Assembly: GCA_027065835.1 (NCBI GenBank)
Contig: JAMONK010000251.1
Location: 1-5,055, forward strand
Length of the DNA: 5,055 nucleotides
Direction of reading: 5' to 3'
Source of the DNA: Thermococcus sp.
GTDB taxonomy: Archaea; Methanobacteriota_B; Thermococci; Thermococcales; Thermococcaceae
The position numbers and the translations under genes were made by a program. The number at the start of each line of letters is the position of its first letter. Position 1 is the first letter of the stretch. This document shows, one piece after another, positions 1 to 4,403 of this stretch. The notes beneath the pieces are model-generated. The model saw only the letters and a program-made list of their open reading frames with translations. It was not told the origin of the DNA and searched no databases.

Positions 1-1
1 C

Positions 2-499
2 TCGGAGTTCCTCGTGTACAATGGGAGCCTCTTCTTCATCTCCAACGATGGGCCGGATCCCCATTCGGCCTGCGACGAGGTCGTGGAGGTCAACCCGAAT
101 AACATGAGCACCAGGAACTGGATCCTCTCCTGGGACGCGAGGGAGAGGGTAAATCCTGAAAAGGCTGGCAACATCCCCTACGTAAACGTGGACATAGGAC
201 TCGACAGGGATGGCAGATTGTGGGCGAGGGCGTACCTCCTCTTTGAGAACGAGACCCTCTACTACCTCTACTCCAACGGTAATTTTACGATAGTAAACGC
301 GACCCCATCCTCGTTTTATCGTCCTAAACCGCAAAAATTGAGTCTCATGGTTCAAAACGGGTCGTTCTACGTCCGGGTTCCAGTTAAGAAAACCGAGACG
401 ACATCGTCAAATGCGGGGGGTTCCATCCTGGACGTCCTTCTTTACGGAGCGGCGGCACTGACGGTTATCGTGGTGGTATGGTTCGCCAAAAGACGTTAA
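2..499 (+). CDS. C-terminal part of a membrane-anchored surface protein (5' end outside window)
   Basis: The reading frame is open to the left edge, and there is no signal peptide or ribosome binding site near the first GTG/ATG-type codons, so this is the 3' portion of a longer gene. Numbering residues from the GTG at 14, the protein ends in a Thr/Ser/Gly-rich stalk (about 126-137), one hydrophobic segment (about 138-157) and a short basic tail (AKRR). This is the layout of an extracytoplasmic protein held by a C-terminal membrane helix. Six N-X-S/T sequons occur before the anchor (N3, N30, N79, N90, N95, N115), which fits archaeal N-glycosylation of an exposed domain. Alternating aromatic and polar stretches such as LYYLYSNGNFTIV suggest beta-sheet. 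I do not recognise a family. It converges with S19e, leaving a 19-bp gap. Being a coding sequence is well supported; the surface location is inferred. Confidence 0.8.
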   Translation, partial: SEFLVYNGSLFFISNDGPDPHSACDEVVEVNPNNMSTRNWILSWDARERVNPEKAGNIPYVNVDIGLDRDGRLWARAYLLFENETLYYLYSNGNFTIVNATPSSFYRPKPQKLSLMVQNGSFYVRVPVKKTETTSSNAGGSILDVLLYGAAALTVIVVVWFAKRR

Positions 500-511
500 G
501 AATAGAATGGA
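499..511 (-). terminator. Candidate pyrimidine-rich terminator after S19e
   Basis: On the minus strand the tract TCCATTCTATTCT begins 7 nt after the S19e stop codon. More T-rich sequence follows inside the end of the convergent gene (TTAACGTCTTTT). The same 13 nt appear exactly at 2886-2898, just after the LX stop codon. Archaeal RNA polymerase terminates at U-rich tracts, so a terminator is plausible. This is inferred from position and composition only. Confidence 0.4.
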
Positions 512-539
512 CTGGAGCTCAGTACTTCTTGAGCTCCGG
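512..539. repeat. Inverted repeat spanning the S19e stop codon
   Basis: GGAGCTCA (514-521) and TGAGCTCC (530-537) are perfect reverse complements separated by 8 nt. The outer pairs 512/539 (C-G) and 513/538 (T-G wobble) can extend the stem on the plus-strand transcript. The S19e stop codon (519-521) lies in one arm. On the minus-strand transcript this hairpin directly precedes the pyrimidine-rich tract at 499-511. It may help form the 3' end of the S19e mRNA, or it may be a by-product of Glu-Leu codons, since GAGCTC recurs further inside the S19e gene. Confidence 0.5.
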
Positions 540-971
540 GATCTTCTCTTCGAGCTCCTTCTTGAGCTCGGTTGCGATCTTGTCGAGGAAGCTCTGTCCC
601 TGCGGGGTGACGATCCTTCCCTCACCCGGAACCTTCTGGACGAAGCCCGCCCCCTCGAGCTGCTGAAGTGCCTTCCTTATGATGCTTCCACTGGCCTTGT
701 AAAAGTGCTCAGGGGCATGACCGCGGTTCTTCCTGCCTCCGTACCAGGTCCTAAGCCTCTCAATGCCAACGGGTCCGTCAACGTAGACCTTCCTGAACAC
801 ACTGGCAACGCGGTAGTACCACCAGTCGTCCTGCTCTGGAATCCTCTCTTTGTGTTTGCCCGTCTTGACAAACGGGGCCCATTCCGGCGGTTTTATGGCT
901 TCAACATCCTTCAGAGCCTTTGCAACCTTCTCAACGAACAAATCACCGGGAACATCATAAACCGTAGCCAT
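519..971 (-). CDS. rps19e: 30S ribosomal protein S19e
   Basis: This encodes a 150-residue small-subunit protein found in archaea and eukaryotes. In eukaryotes S19 is needed for 18S rRNA 3'-end maturation and sits in the 40S head. The sequence has the family hallmarks: an N-terminal D-V-P-G-D segment, the conserved block from [14 protein letters not shown] (about 50-63) through [14 protein letters not shown] (about 66-79), the basic [11 protein letters not shown] loop (80-90), a winged-helix-like [11 protein letters not shown] helix (101-111) and [16 protein letters not shown] (118-133). The C-terminus is strongly charged (ELKKELEEK). Length is normal for archaeal S19e. The ATG start is preceded by GGAGGGAT about 6 nt upstream, inside the end of the CRM-protein gene. 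That gene ends 3 nt before this start, so the two are almost certainly co-transcribed from the promoter near 1461-1474. Identification is confident. Confidence 0.97.
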   Translation of the reverse strand: MATVYDVPGDLFVEKVAKALKDVEAIKPPEWAPFVKTGKHKERIPEQDDWWYYRVASVFRKVYVDGPVGIERLRTWYGGRKNRGHAPEHFYKASGSIIRKALQQLEGAGFVQKVPGEGRIVTPQGQSFLDKIATELKKELEEKIPELKKY

Positions 972-974
972 CCT

Positions 975-1391
975 TCAATCCCTCCCCTTCTTGAACTTCC
1001 TTCTGAAGTTAGCAATGTCGAGCTTGACCTTTTTAACGGGCTTTTCCTCCCGTTTCTCCATCGAAAGCTCCTTTCTTTTGAGCTTCCTTAAATACTTTTC
1101 CCACCCTTCCCTGGGCTTAAACAATATAAACCTTTTGCCGCGGACGTCAATGAGCTCGCTGTCGGTTAGCTCCGCTACCCTCTCGGCCAGCTCCTTCCTG
1201 TCCAGGGAGGTGCTGATGAGCGCCCCTTTTCTGATCTCAACCTTCAGGATACCATCCTTCTCAAGTTGGGTCTGTATCTCCTCGATGACACCTTCCTCAA
1301 AGCCACGCTTTCCTATCCAGGCCCGAGGTTCAATGTCGTGGTACTTGGCACGGATGTTCCTCCGCACCTTTCCGGGTAAGCGGTTCACCAT
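975..1391 (-). CDS. CRM-domain (YhbY-like) RNA-binding protein
   Basis: The 138-residue protein carries a CRM domain, a small RNA-binding fold found in bacterial YhbY, which associates with pre-50S particles, and in plant chloroplast splicing factors. The GxxG-type loop is visible as WIGKRG at 25-30, followed by the helix FEEGVIEEI (31-39), the strand ILKVEIRKG (48-56), the helix ELAERVAELTDSELI (67-81) and the closing strand VRGKRFILFKP (83-93). After the domain comes a tail of about 40 residues very rich in Lys and Arg (about 101-138), likely to contact RNA electrostatically. I chose the ATG at 1391 because GAGGTGAG lies 4 nt upstream. The in-frame GTG at 1409 would add six residues (MREVRV), has no ribosome binding site, and would place that motif inside the gene. 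It is first in an operon with S19e, so a role in ribosome assembly is plausible. The domain assignment is strong; the target RNA is unknown. Confidence 0.9.
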   Translation of the reverse strand: MVNRLPGKVRRNIRAKYHDIEPRAWIGKRGFEEGVIEEIQTQLEKDGILKVEIRKGALISTSLDRKELAERVAELTDSELIDVRGKRFILFKPREGWEKYLRKLKRKELSMEKREEKPVKKVKLDIANFRRKFKKGRD

Positions 1392-1395
1392 TACT

Positions 1396-1403
1396 CTCAC
1401 CTC
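1396..1403 (-). promoter_or_regulatory. Ribosome binding site that sets the CRM-protein start
   Basis: GAGGTGAG on the minus strand is a near-perfect complement to the 3' end of archaeal 16S rRNA (…AUCACCUCC). It sits 4 nt before the ATG at 1391. It supports that start over the GTG at 1409, which lies just upstream of it and has no comparable site. Confidence 0.75.
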
Positions 1404-1439
1404 TCTCACTCTCGCGCCGCAGTCTCTCGCAACGCAGCT

Positions 1440-1453
1440 GAAGGCTTTATAAG
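1440..1453 (+). promoter_or_regulatory. BRE/TATA promoter of the PP-loop ATPase gene
   Basis: GAAGGCTTTATAAG matches the Thermococcales pattern of a purine-rich BRE followed by a TTTATA-type box. Transcription would start about 25 nt downstream, near 1472-1476, giving a leader of roughly 10-14 nt. That leader would barely include the GAGGGG ribosome binding site at 1475-1480. The start site is predicted from spacing, not observed. Confidence 0.7.
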
Positions 1454-1460
1454 AATACCG

Positions 1461-1474
1461 TTTTTAAAGCTTCC
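1461..1474 (-). promoter_or_regulatory. BRE/TATA promoter of the CRM protein-S19e operon
   Basis: Read on the minus strand, GGAAGCTTTAAAAA has a BRE-like GGAAG and a TATA-like CTTTAAAA. Expected transcription start is near 1440, which gives a purine-rich leader of about 45-50 nt before the ATG at 1391. A second minus-strand candidate, TTATAAAG at 1446-1453, overlaps the plus-strand TATA box and would give a leader of about 30 nt. The better BRE favours the upstream element. Confidence 0.6.
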
Positions 1475-1485
1475 GAGGGGTTGCC

Positions 1486-2085
1486 ATGAAGGTCTATCAC
1501 CTGTATTCCGGAGGAAAGGACTCCTCCCTCTCAGCGTGGATACTTGAGAGGCTCGGCTACGAAGTCAGGTTAGTGACGATAAGCTTCGGCGTTCTCGACA
1601 ACTGGCGTTTCGCGAAGGAGACGGCCCAGAAGCTAGGCTTTGAGCATCAGGTTATCTACCTGCCGCGGGAGATCCTGGAGACGGCCGCTGAGATGGCGGT
1701 AAGCGACGGGCACCCGAACAACGCAATAGGGTTCATTCACGAGCGAGCACTTGAGGCGATAGCGTCTATGCCCGGGGTGGAGAGGGTGAGCGATGGCACA
1801 AGGAGGGACGACCGCGTCCCTTTCCTGGAGCTTCCAAAGACCCGCTCCCTCGAAGACAGGTTCAACGTCGCCTACATCCGCCCCCTGCTGGGCCTCGGCT
1901 ACAAGACGATCCGGGAGCTGACGGGGAGGCTCTTCAACGTGGAGATAAAGGCTAGTGAGGAACTTGAGAAGGCGGACTACGAGGTTGAACTCCGATACCT
2001 GCTCAGGGAGAAGGGCATTGATCCACTCAGGATATTCCCAAAGAGACACCAGCAGTCGAGGGTTCTGGGGTGGAAAGACGTATAA
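1486..2085 (+). CDS. PP-loop (N-type ATP pyrophosphatase) family protein, COG2117-like
   Basis: The 199-residue protein begins with a strand and the P-loop signature YSGGKDSS (7-14), which binds the ATP phosphates in enzymes that adenylate a substrate and release pyrophosphate (tRNA thiolases, NAD and GMP synthetases, asparagine synthetase). The following helix SAWILERLGY (16-25) and strand VRLVTISFGV (27-36) fit the Rossmann-like fold. Other conserved-looking motifs are VSDGHPNNAIGFIHE (72-86), SDGTRRDDR (102-110) and IRPLLGLGYKTIREL (131-145). The size and motifs match an archaeal group often labelled alpha hydrolase or a predicted subunit of a tRNA thiouridylase (COG2117). There is no cysteine at all, so no zinc-binding CxxC pair, iron-sulphur site or persulphide cysteine as in TtuA/NcsA or MnmA. 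The ATG has GAGGGG 5 nt upstream. Fold and ATP binding are confident; the substrate is not known. Confidence 0.88.
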   Translation: MKVYHLYSGGKDSSLSAWILERLGYEVRLVTISFGVLDNWRFAKETAQKLGFEHQVIYLPREILETAAEMAVSDGHPNNAIGFIHERALEAIASMPGVERVSDGTRRDDRVPFLELPKTRSLEDRFNVAYIRPLLGLGYKTIRELTGRLFNVEIKASEELEKADYEVELRYLLREKGIDPLRIFPKRHQQSRVLGWKDV

Positions 2086-2086
2086 G
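2072..2086 (+). promoter_or_regulatory. Candidate promoter inside the end of the ATPase gene
   Basis: GGAAAG (2072-2077), a good BRE, is followed by ACGTATAAG (2078-2086), a TATA-like box that contains the ATPase stop codon (2083-2085). A start about 25 nt downstream would fall near 2105, roughly 10 nt before the ATG at 2117. The short leader resembles that of the neighbouring gene. The downstream gene may therefore be transcribed both with the ATPase and alone. Confidence 0.5.
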
Positions 2087-2116
2087 CCCCCCTTCAGTAT
2101 TGACTTCGGTGGTAGG

Positions 2117-2914
2117 ATGAGGGTCATAACGGTCACTCCCCGGGGCCCCTTCTCCAAGAGGATAAAGCAATCCATACAAGGAGTCCTGGATTATGTAGAG
2201 ATACTCGACAACGCCGTCGTTTTTCCAGAGGAGGTTGAAGCTGAATACGGAACCTTCACGGCAGGGAGCAGTGTCCTGGTCGGAACGAAGATGGGAGGGG
2301 GCAGGGGGAGCTACGTGAACAGCTACACCTCCGGCTGGCTCTTCAATACCTCCAGAAAGTTCACCCCCCAAAGGAGAGTCTCCTCGTCGGAACTCCCAGT
2401 CCTCCCCGTCACGTACAGAATCGAGGTAGACACCCCCGGTTCTGGAATGATAGAGCTGCCAGGCTACCGACTCAGAAACGGGCTCCTCCTTCTCTACACC
2501 ACACCGAGTTACGAGTTCAGATTTCAGGGTGATGTTCTGACCGTGGGAGACGTTGAAGACTACGCCCAGCTTTCACTGAAACCCCTTGAGAACGGCTTTA
2601 GGGGGGAGGTGACTCTGAGCCTCAAGAAGGAGAAGTACGTTGAGGTCGCGGTCAGGGGAAAATTCGTTGAATATATAGCGTTCTTCGAGGAAGAACCCGG
2701 AACGTTCACCTACGAGTTCATGAAGGAGCCTCTCCTTGTCGTCTCCCACGAAAAGGTCCTCTCACCTCAGGGGCTCCAGAAAGCATTGGGCGGTTTCATA
2801 GGACTCAGCGGGCACGGTGAGTTTTCACTGGTGCTCAGGGTGGGGAAATCAACTAAAGAGATGATGTTCCGGGTCGAACCCGGGGAGAATAGAATGGAAA
2901 TCAGAGGCCGCTGA
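2117..2914 (+). CDS. Hypothetical protein, 265 residues, predicted beta-rich and soluble
   Basis: I do not recognise this family. The ATG at 2117 is preceded by GGTGG (2109-2113), and the protein opens with a clear strand, [11 protein letters not shown]. The frame stays open back to 1955, but that part overlaps the ATPase gene in another frame and reads as low-quality, arginine-rich sequence, so I exclude it. The first 45 residues contain a likely helix ([18 protein letters not shown]). A glycine-rich turn, KMGGGRG, lies at 58-64. From about 95 onwards there are many alternating hydrophobic strands ([50 protein letters not shown]), suggesting one or two beta-sandwich domains. It has no cysteine, signal peptide or membrane segment. 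It follows the ATPase gene by 31 nt and its last 14 nt overlap the 3' end of the LX gene on the other strand. That it is a gene is well supported; its function is open. Confidence 0.82.
   Translation: MRVITVTPRGPFSKRIKQSIQGVLDYVEILDNAVVFPEEVEAEYGTFTAGSSVLVGTKMGGGRGSYVNSYTSGWLFNTSRKFTPQRRVSSSELPVLPVTYRIEVDTPGSGMIELPGYRLRNGLLLLYTTPSYEFRFQGDVLTVGDVEDYAQLSLKPLENGFRGEVTLSLKKEKYVEVAVRGKFVEYIAFFEEEPGTFTYEFMKEPLLVVSHEKVLSPQGLQKALGGFIGLSGHGEFSLVLRVGKSTKEMMFRVEPGENRMEIRGR
2886..2898 (-). terminator. Candidate pyrimidine-rich terminator after LX
   Basis: On the minus strand TCCATTCTATTCT starts 2 nt after the LX stop codon. It is identical to the 13 nt after S19e at 499-511. Both mark the end of a ribosomal-protein operon. 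Here it lies within the coding sequence of the convergent hypothetical gene, so the copy may be partly constrained by that protein. Assigned by position and similarity only. Confidence 0.4.
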
Positions 2915-3131
2915 GCCTTCTGATTATCGGATCCCTGGCCTCTTCGGGCTTTATCTCCTCTATGGTTTCGATCCATATCTTGTTCCGCGGAACGCGGTGC
3001 TTGCTCCCTACCTCCGAGTAGAGACGCTCCACAACGTCCTCCTCTCTAACCGCCCTGTACTCCCTCGTGAAATCCTCCTTTCTTCCGTTCCTTTCAAAGA
3101 CGCCTTTTACGCGGTAAACTTTAACCTCCAT
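2901..3131 (-). CDS. rpl18a: 50S ribosomal protein LX (L18Ae/L20a)
   Basis: The 76-residue large-subunit protein is the archaeal LX, related to part of eukaryotic eL20 (L18a). Its start, [10 protein letters not shown], and the block [19 protein letters not shown] (42-60) followed by [12 protein letters not shown] (63-74) are characteristic. The length matches archaeal LX (about 75-80 residues). The ATG at 3131 is chosen over the in-frame ATG at 3146 because GGAGGTG lies 6 nt upstream of it, and the extra MEVWS would place that site inside the gene. It is last in the L39e-L31e-aIF6-LX operon, 14 nt after aIF6. Its last 14 nt overlap the 3' end of the hypothetical gene on the plus strand. In many archaea prefoldin alpha and FtsY genes follow LX; here they do not. 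Confidence 0.95.
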   Translation of the reverse strand: MEVKVYRVKGVFERNGRKEDFTREYRAVREEDVVERLYSEVGSKHRVPRNKIWIETIEEIKPEEARDPIIRRLSGL

Positions 3132-3137
3132 GCTCCA

Positions 3138-3144
3138 CACCTCC
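3138..3144 (-). promoter_or_regulatory. Ribosome binding site that sets the LX start
   Basis: GGAGGTG on the minus strand lies 6 nt before the ATG at 3131 and immediately after the aIF6 stop codon (3146-3148). Its position rules in the 76-residue LX rather than an 81-residue version starting at 3146, and suggests coupling of LX translation to aIF6. Confidence 0.75.
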
Positions 3145-3145
3145 A

Positions 3146-3832
3146 TCAGTCAAGAAAGCCAAGCGCTTCCTCTATCTTAACTATCTCGGGACCGGTCGTC
3201 GCGTGTCCAACGACGACACCGTGTGAGTTTGCCAGCATACACGAGCCAACGAAGGGAACGCCCATGTTGGCGGTTCCAACGTAAACATTGACCTTAAAGA
3301 GGTCACGGAGCCACTCCAGCTCCTCATCCGTTGCCTCAGGGTGAACAAGTCCGCCCCTGTTTGTGACGATACCGGCACTGCCCACGGCATGGTAATCGCC
3401 TATCATGCCCCTCTCAACCTCAACACCGAGCGCATCCTCAAGCCGCTTCGCATCCTCCCTCGTGAACTTTGCGCTCGCAAGGGCGGCTTTATCATTGGCC
3501 AATATGAGATTGCCAAGGGCTGTGAGGGTGCTTCTGAACGGTTCAACGACCATGTCTATCCCGAACTCCTCGAACTGGTGTTTTATGTGCTCCAGCTCCG
3601 AGTCCCAGACGTACCACGGAACGAGGATCGCGTTTGAGTTGCCAGCGGCGAATATCCCCACTATCCGCGATTTCATTACGCTGGTCTCTATTATCGGGAC
3701 TTTAAGGACCTCCCTGAGAACCTCCAGTCTGGACTCGTTGAGCCCCTCCCTGACCAGCACTACCCTATCGGTCGCGAGGCCGTAAACTCCGAGGTACGGT
3801 GAGTTTTCAAAATCGAGTCTTTCTATGTGCAT
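3146..3832 (-). CDS. eif6: Translation initiation factor aIF6
   Basis: The 228-residue factor is the archaeal counterpart of eIF6, which binds the large subunit near the site facing the small subunit and blocks premature joining; it also takes part in large-subunit maturation. The protein is a pentein made of five similar repeats. These are visible as recurring Gly/Asn strand-turn motifs: [15 protein letters not shown] (13-27), [16 protein letters not shown] (57-72), [16 protein letters not shown] (103-118), [16 protein letters not shown] (150-165) and [22 protein letters not shown] (195-216). Length equals that of known archaeal aIF6. The ATG at 3832 has a GAGGG-type site around 9-13 nt upstream, weaker than its operon partners. 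It lies 31 nt after L31e and 14 nt before LX, a classic archaeal arrangement. Identification is confident. Confidence 0.97.
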   Translation of the reverse strand: MHIERLDFENSPYLGVYGLATDRVVLVREGLNESRLEVLREVLKVPIIETSVMKSRIVGIFAAGNSNAILVPWYVWDSELEHIKHQFEEFGIDMVVEPFRSTLTALGNLILANDKAALASAKFTREDAKRLEDALGVEVERGMIGDYHAVGSAGIVTNRGGLVHPEATDEELEWLRDLFKVNVYVGTANMGVPFVGSCMLANSHGVVVGHATTGPEIVKIEEALGFLD

Positions 3833-3863
3833 CGCTCAACCCTCACAGCTAAAAGGAAAGGGG

Positions 3864-4136
3864 TCACGCGAGGGAGACCCTGGCCACCCTCTTGCCGTCC
3901 TCCTCTTCCACGAGGACCTTAACGCGGAGCTTGCTCGGGGGCTTTTCAATGCCCCTCTCCCATATCTTCTCGTTGACATCCGTTCCTATAACGACCTCCT
4001 CCGCCTTGGCCTGCCTGGCTATCCACTCACGGACGAAGCGAGAAGCCCTCGGTGCCCTCTTCCAGCGCGGAACACGCTTCTTGATCTTCCTTATCGGGAC
4101 GGTGAGTATCACCTCATCTCCAGGATTGATCGCCAT
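3864..4136 (-). CDS. rpl31e: 50S ribosomal protein L31e
   Basis: The 90-residue large-subunit protein is found in archaea and eukaryotes and sits at the rim of the polypeptide exit tunnel, where targeting factors dock. Family features are the N-terminal strand [24 protein letters not shown] (8-31), the helix [18 protein letters not shown] (31-48), the [24 protein letters not shown] segment (51-74) and an acidic loop (EEEDGK, 77-82) before the last strand. Its GAGGTGAT ribosome binding site at 4141-4148 overlaps the L39e stop codon, with only 10 nt between the genes, so translation of the two is likely coupled. Confidence 0.97.
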   Translation of the reverse strand: MAINPGDEVILTVPIRKIKKRVPRWKRAPRASRFVREWIARQAKAEEVVIGTDVNEKIWERGIEKPPSKLRVKVLVEEEDGKRVARVSLA

Positions 4137-4146
4137 CTACATCACC

Positions 4147-4302
4147 TCACTCCTTAAGCTTGGTTCTCCTCCACATTCTCCTCTTGGGGTGGGTCATGAC
4201 CTTTCTGTTGGTCTTGACAATTACCCAGACTGGAAGACGCCTGTTCTGCTTCGCAGCCTTGGCAAGACGGAGTTTCTTTGCAACCGGCTTGTTTCTCGCC
4301 AT
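4147..4302 (-). CDS. rpl39e: 50S ribosomal protein L39e
   Basis: This short gene encodes 51 residues and is easily missed by length cut-offs. The translation opens [20 protein letters not shown] and continues with [19 protein letters not shown], then [12 protein letters not shown]. This is the hallmark of L39e, the smallest large-subunit protein, a basic helix plus extended tail that lines the exit tunnel where bacteria have the L23 loop. The conserved P-V-W-V-I-V-K-T core and the C-terminal RRxWRRTKLK are present. The ATG at 4302 has GGAGGGAT about 6 nt upstream. It is the first gene of the operon and is followed after 10 nt by L31e, the standard archaeal order. A longer open frame at 4154-4351 on the same strand is a shadow of this gene. 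Confidence 0.97.
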   Translation of the reverse strand: MARNKPVAKKLRLAKAAKQNRRLPVWVIVKTNRKVMTHPKRRMWRRTKLKE

Positions 4303-4353
4303 TCGTAATCCCTCCAACGGTTATCATGATGTCTAACGTTGCTTGACGCATCC

Positions 4354-4369
4354 TTTTTTAAGCTTTTTC
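4354..4369 (-). promoter_or_regulatory. BRE/TATA promoter of the L39e-L31e-aIF6-LX operon (proximal)
   Basis: On the minus strand GAAAAAG (BRE-like) is followed by CTTAAAAAA (TATA-like). Transcription would begin about 25 nt on, near 4330-4335, giving a leader of about 30 nt that includes the ribosome binding site. This is the better placed of two candidates in the gap. Confidence 0.55.
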
Positions 4370-4373
4370 GTGA

Positions 4374-4389
4374 GGTTTTAAGGTTTTCC
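4374..4389 (-). promoter_or_regulatory. Second upstream BRE/TATA-like element before L39e
   Basis: GGAAAACCTTAAAACC on the minus strand repeats the BRE-plus-CTTAAAA pattern about 20 nt upstream of the proximal promoter. If used, it would start transcription near 4350 and give a leader of about 50 nt. It may be a tandem promoter, or simply A/T-rich upstream sequence helping the proximal one. Confidence 0.35.
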
Positions 4390-4403
4390 ATAGGCCGGCA
4401 TAG

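Noticed and set aside
514..572. Repeated GAGCTC as a possible protein-binding array
   Set aside because: Apart from the copy pair around the stop codon, they are explained by Glu-Leu codons in the charged S19e C-terminus.
1392..1409. GTG at 1409 as the CRM-protein start
   Set aside because: There is no ribosome binding site before it, and the strong GAGGTGAG site fits the ATG at 1391.
991..1452. Plus-strand open frame of 153 codons opposite the CRM-protein gene
   Set aside because: It is Ser/Leu/Phe-rich in the manner of an antisense shadow, has no promoter or ribosome binding site, and overlaps a clear gene.
1955..2116. Upstream extension of the hypothetical gene to an ATG at 1955
   Set aside because: It overlaps the end of the PP-loop ATPase in another frame, gives arginine-rich sequence typical of a shadow, and the ATG at 2117 has a good ribosome binding site.
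1633..2175. Minus-strand open frame of 180 codons opposite the ATPase gene
   Set aside because: It is an antisense shadow of the PP-loop ATPase, with no recognisable domain and no ribosome binding site.
2867..2885. CCGGGTTCGACCCGG on the minus strand, which looks like a tRNA T-arm
   Set aside because: The loop is 5 nt instead of 7, no acceptor, anticodon or D-arm is found nearby, and it lies within the coding sequence of the hypothetical gene (Val-Glu-Pro-Gly).
3132..3146. ATG at 3146 as the LX start
   Set aside because: The strong GGAGGTG site would lie inside the gene; the ATG at 3131 gives the normal archaeal LX N-terminus.
3405..4308. Several plus-strand frames opposite aIF6, L31e and L39e
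   Set aside because: They mirror highly conserved genes on the other strand and have low-complexity Ser/Leu/Pro content.
4321..4352. Possible C/D box guide RNA (ATGATGT-like C box)
   Set aside because: The C box is imperfect, no CTGA D box lies at the right distance, and the sequence falls in the predicted L39e leader.
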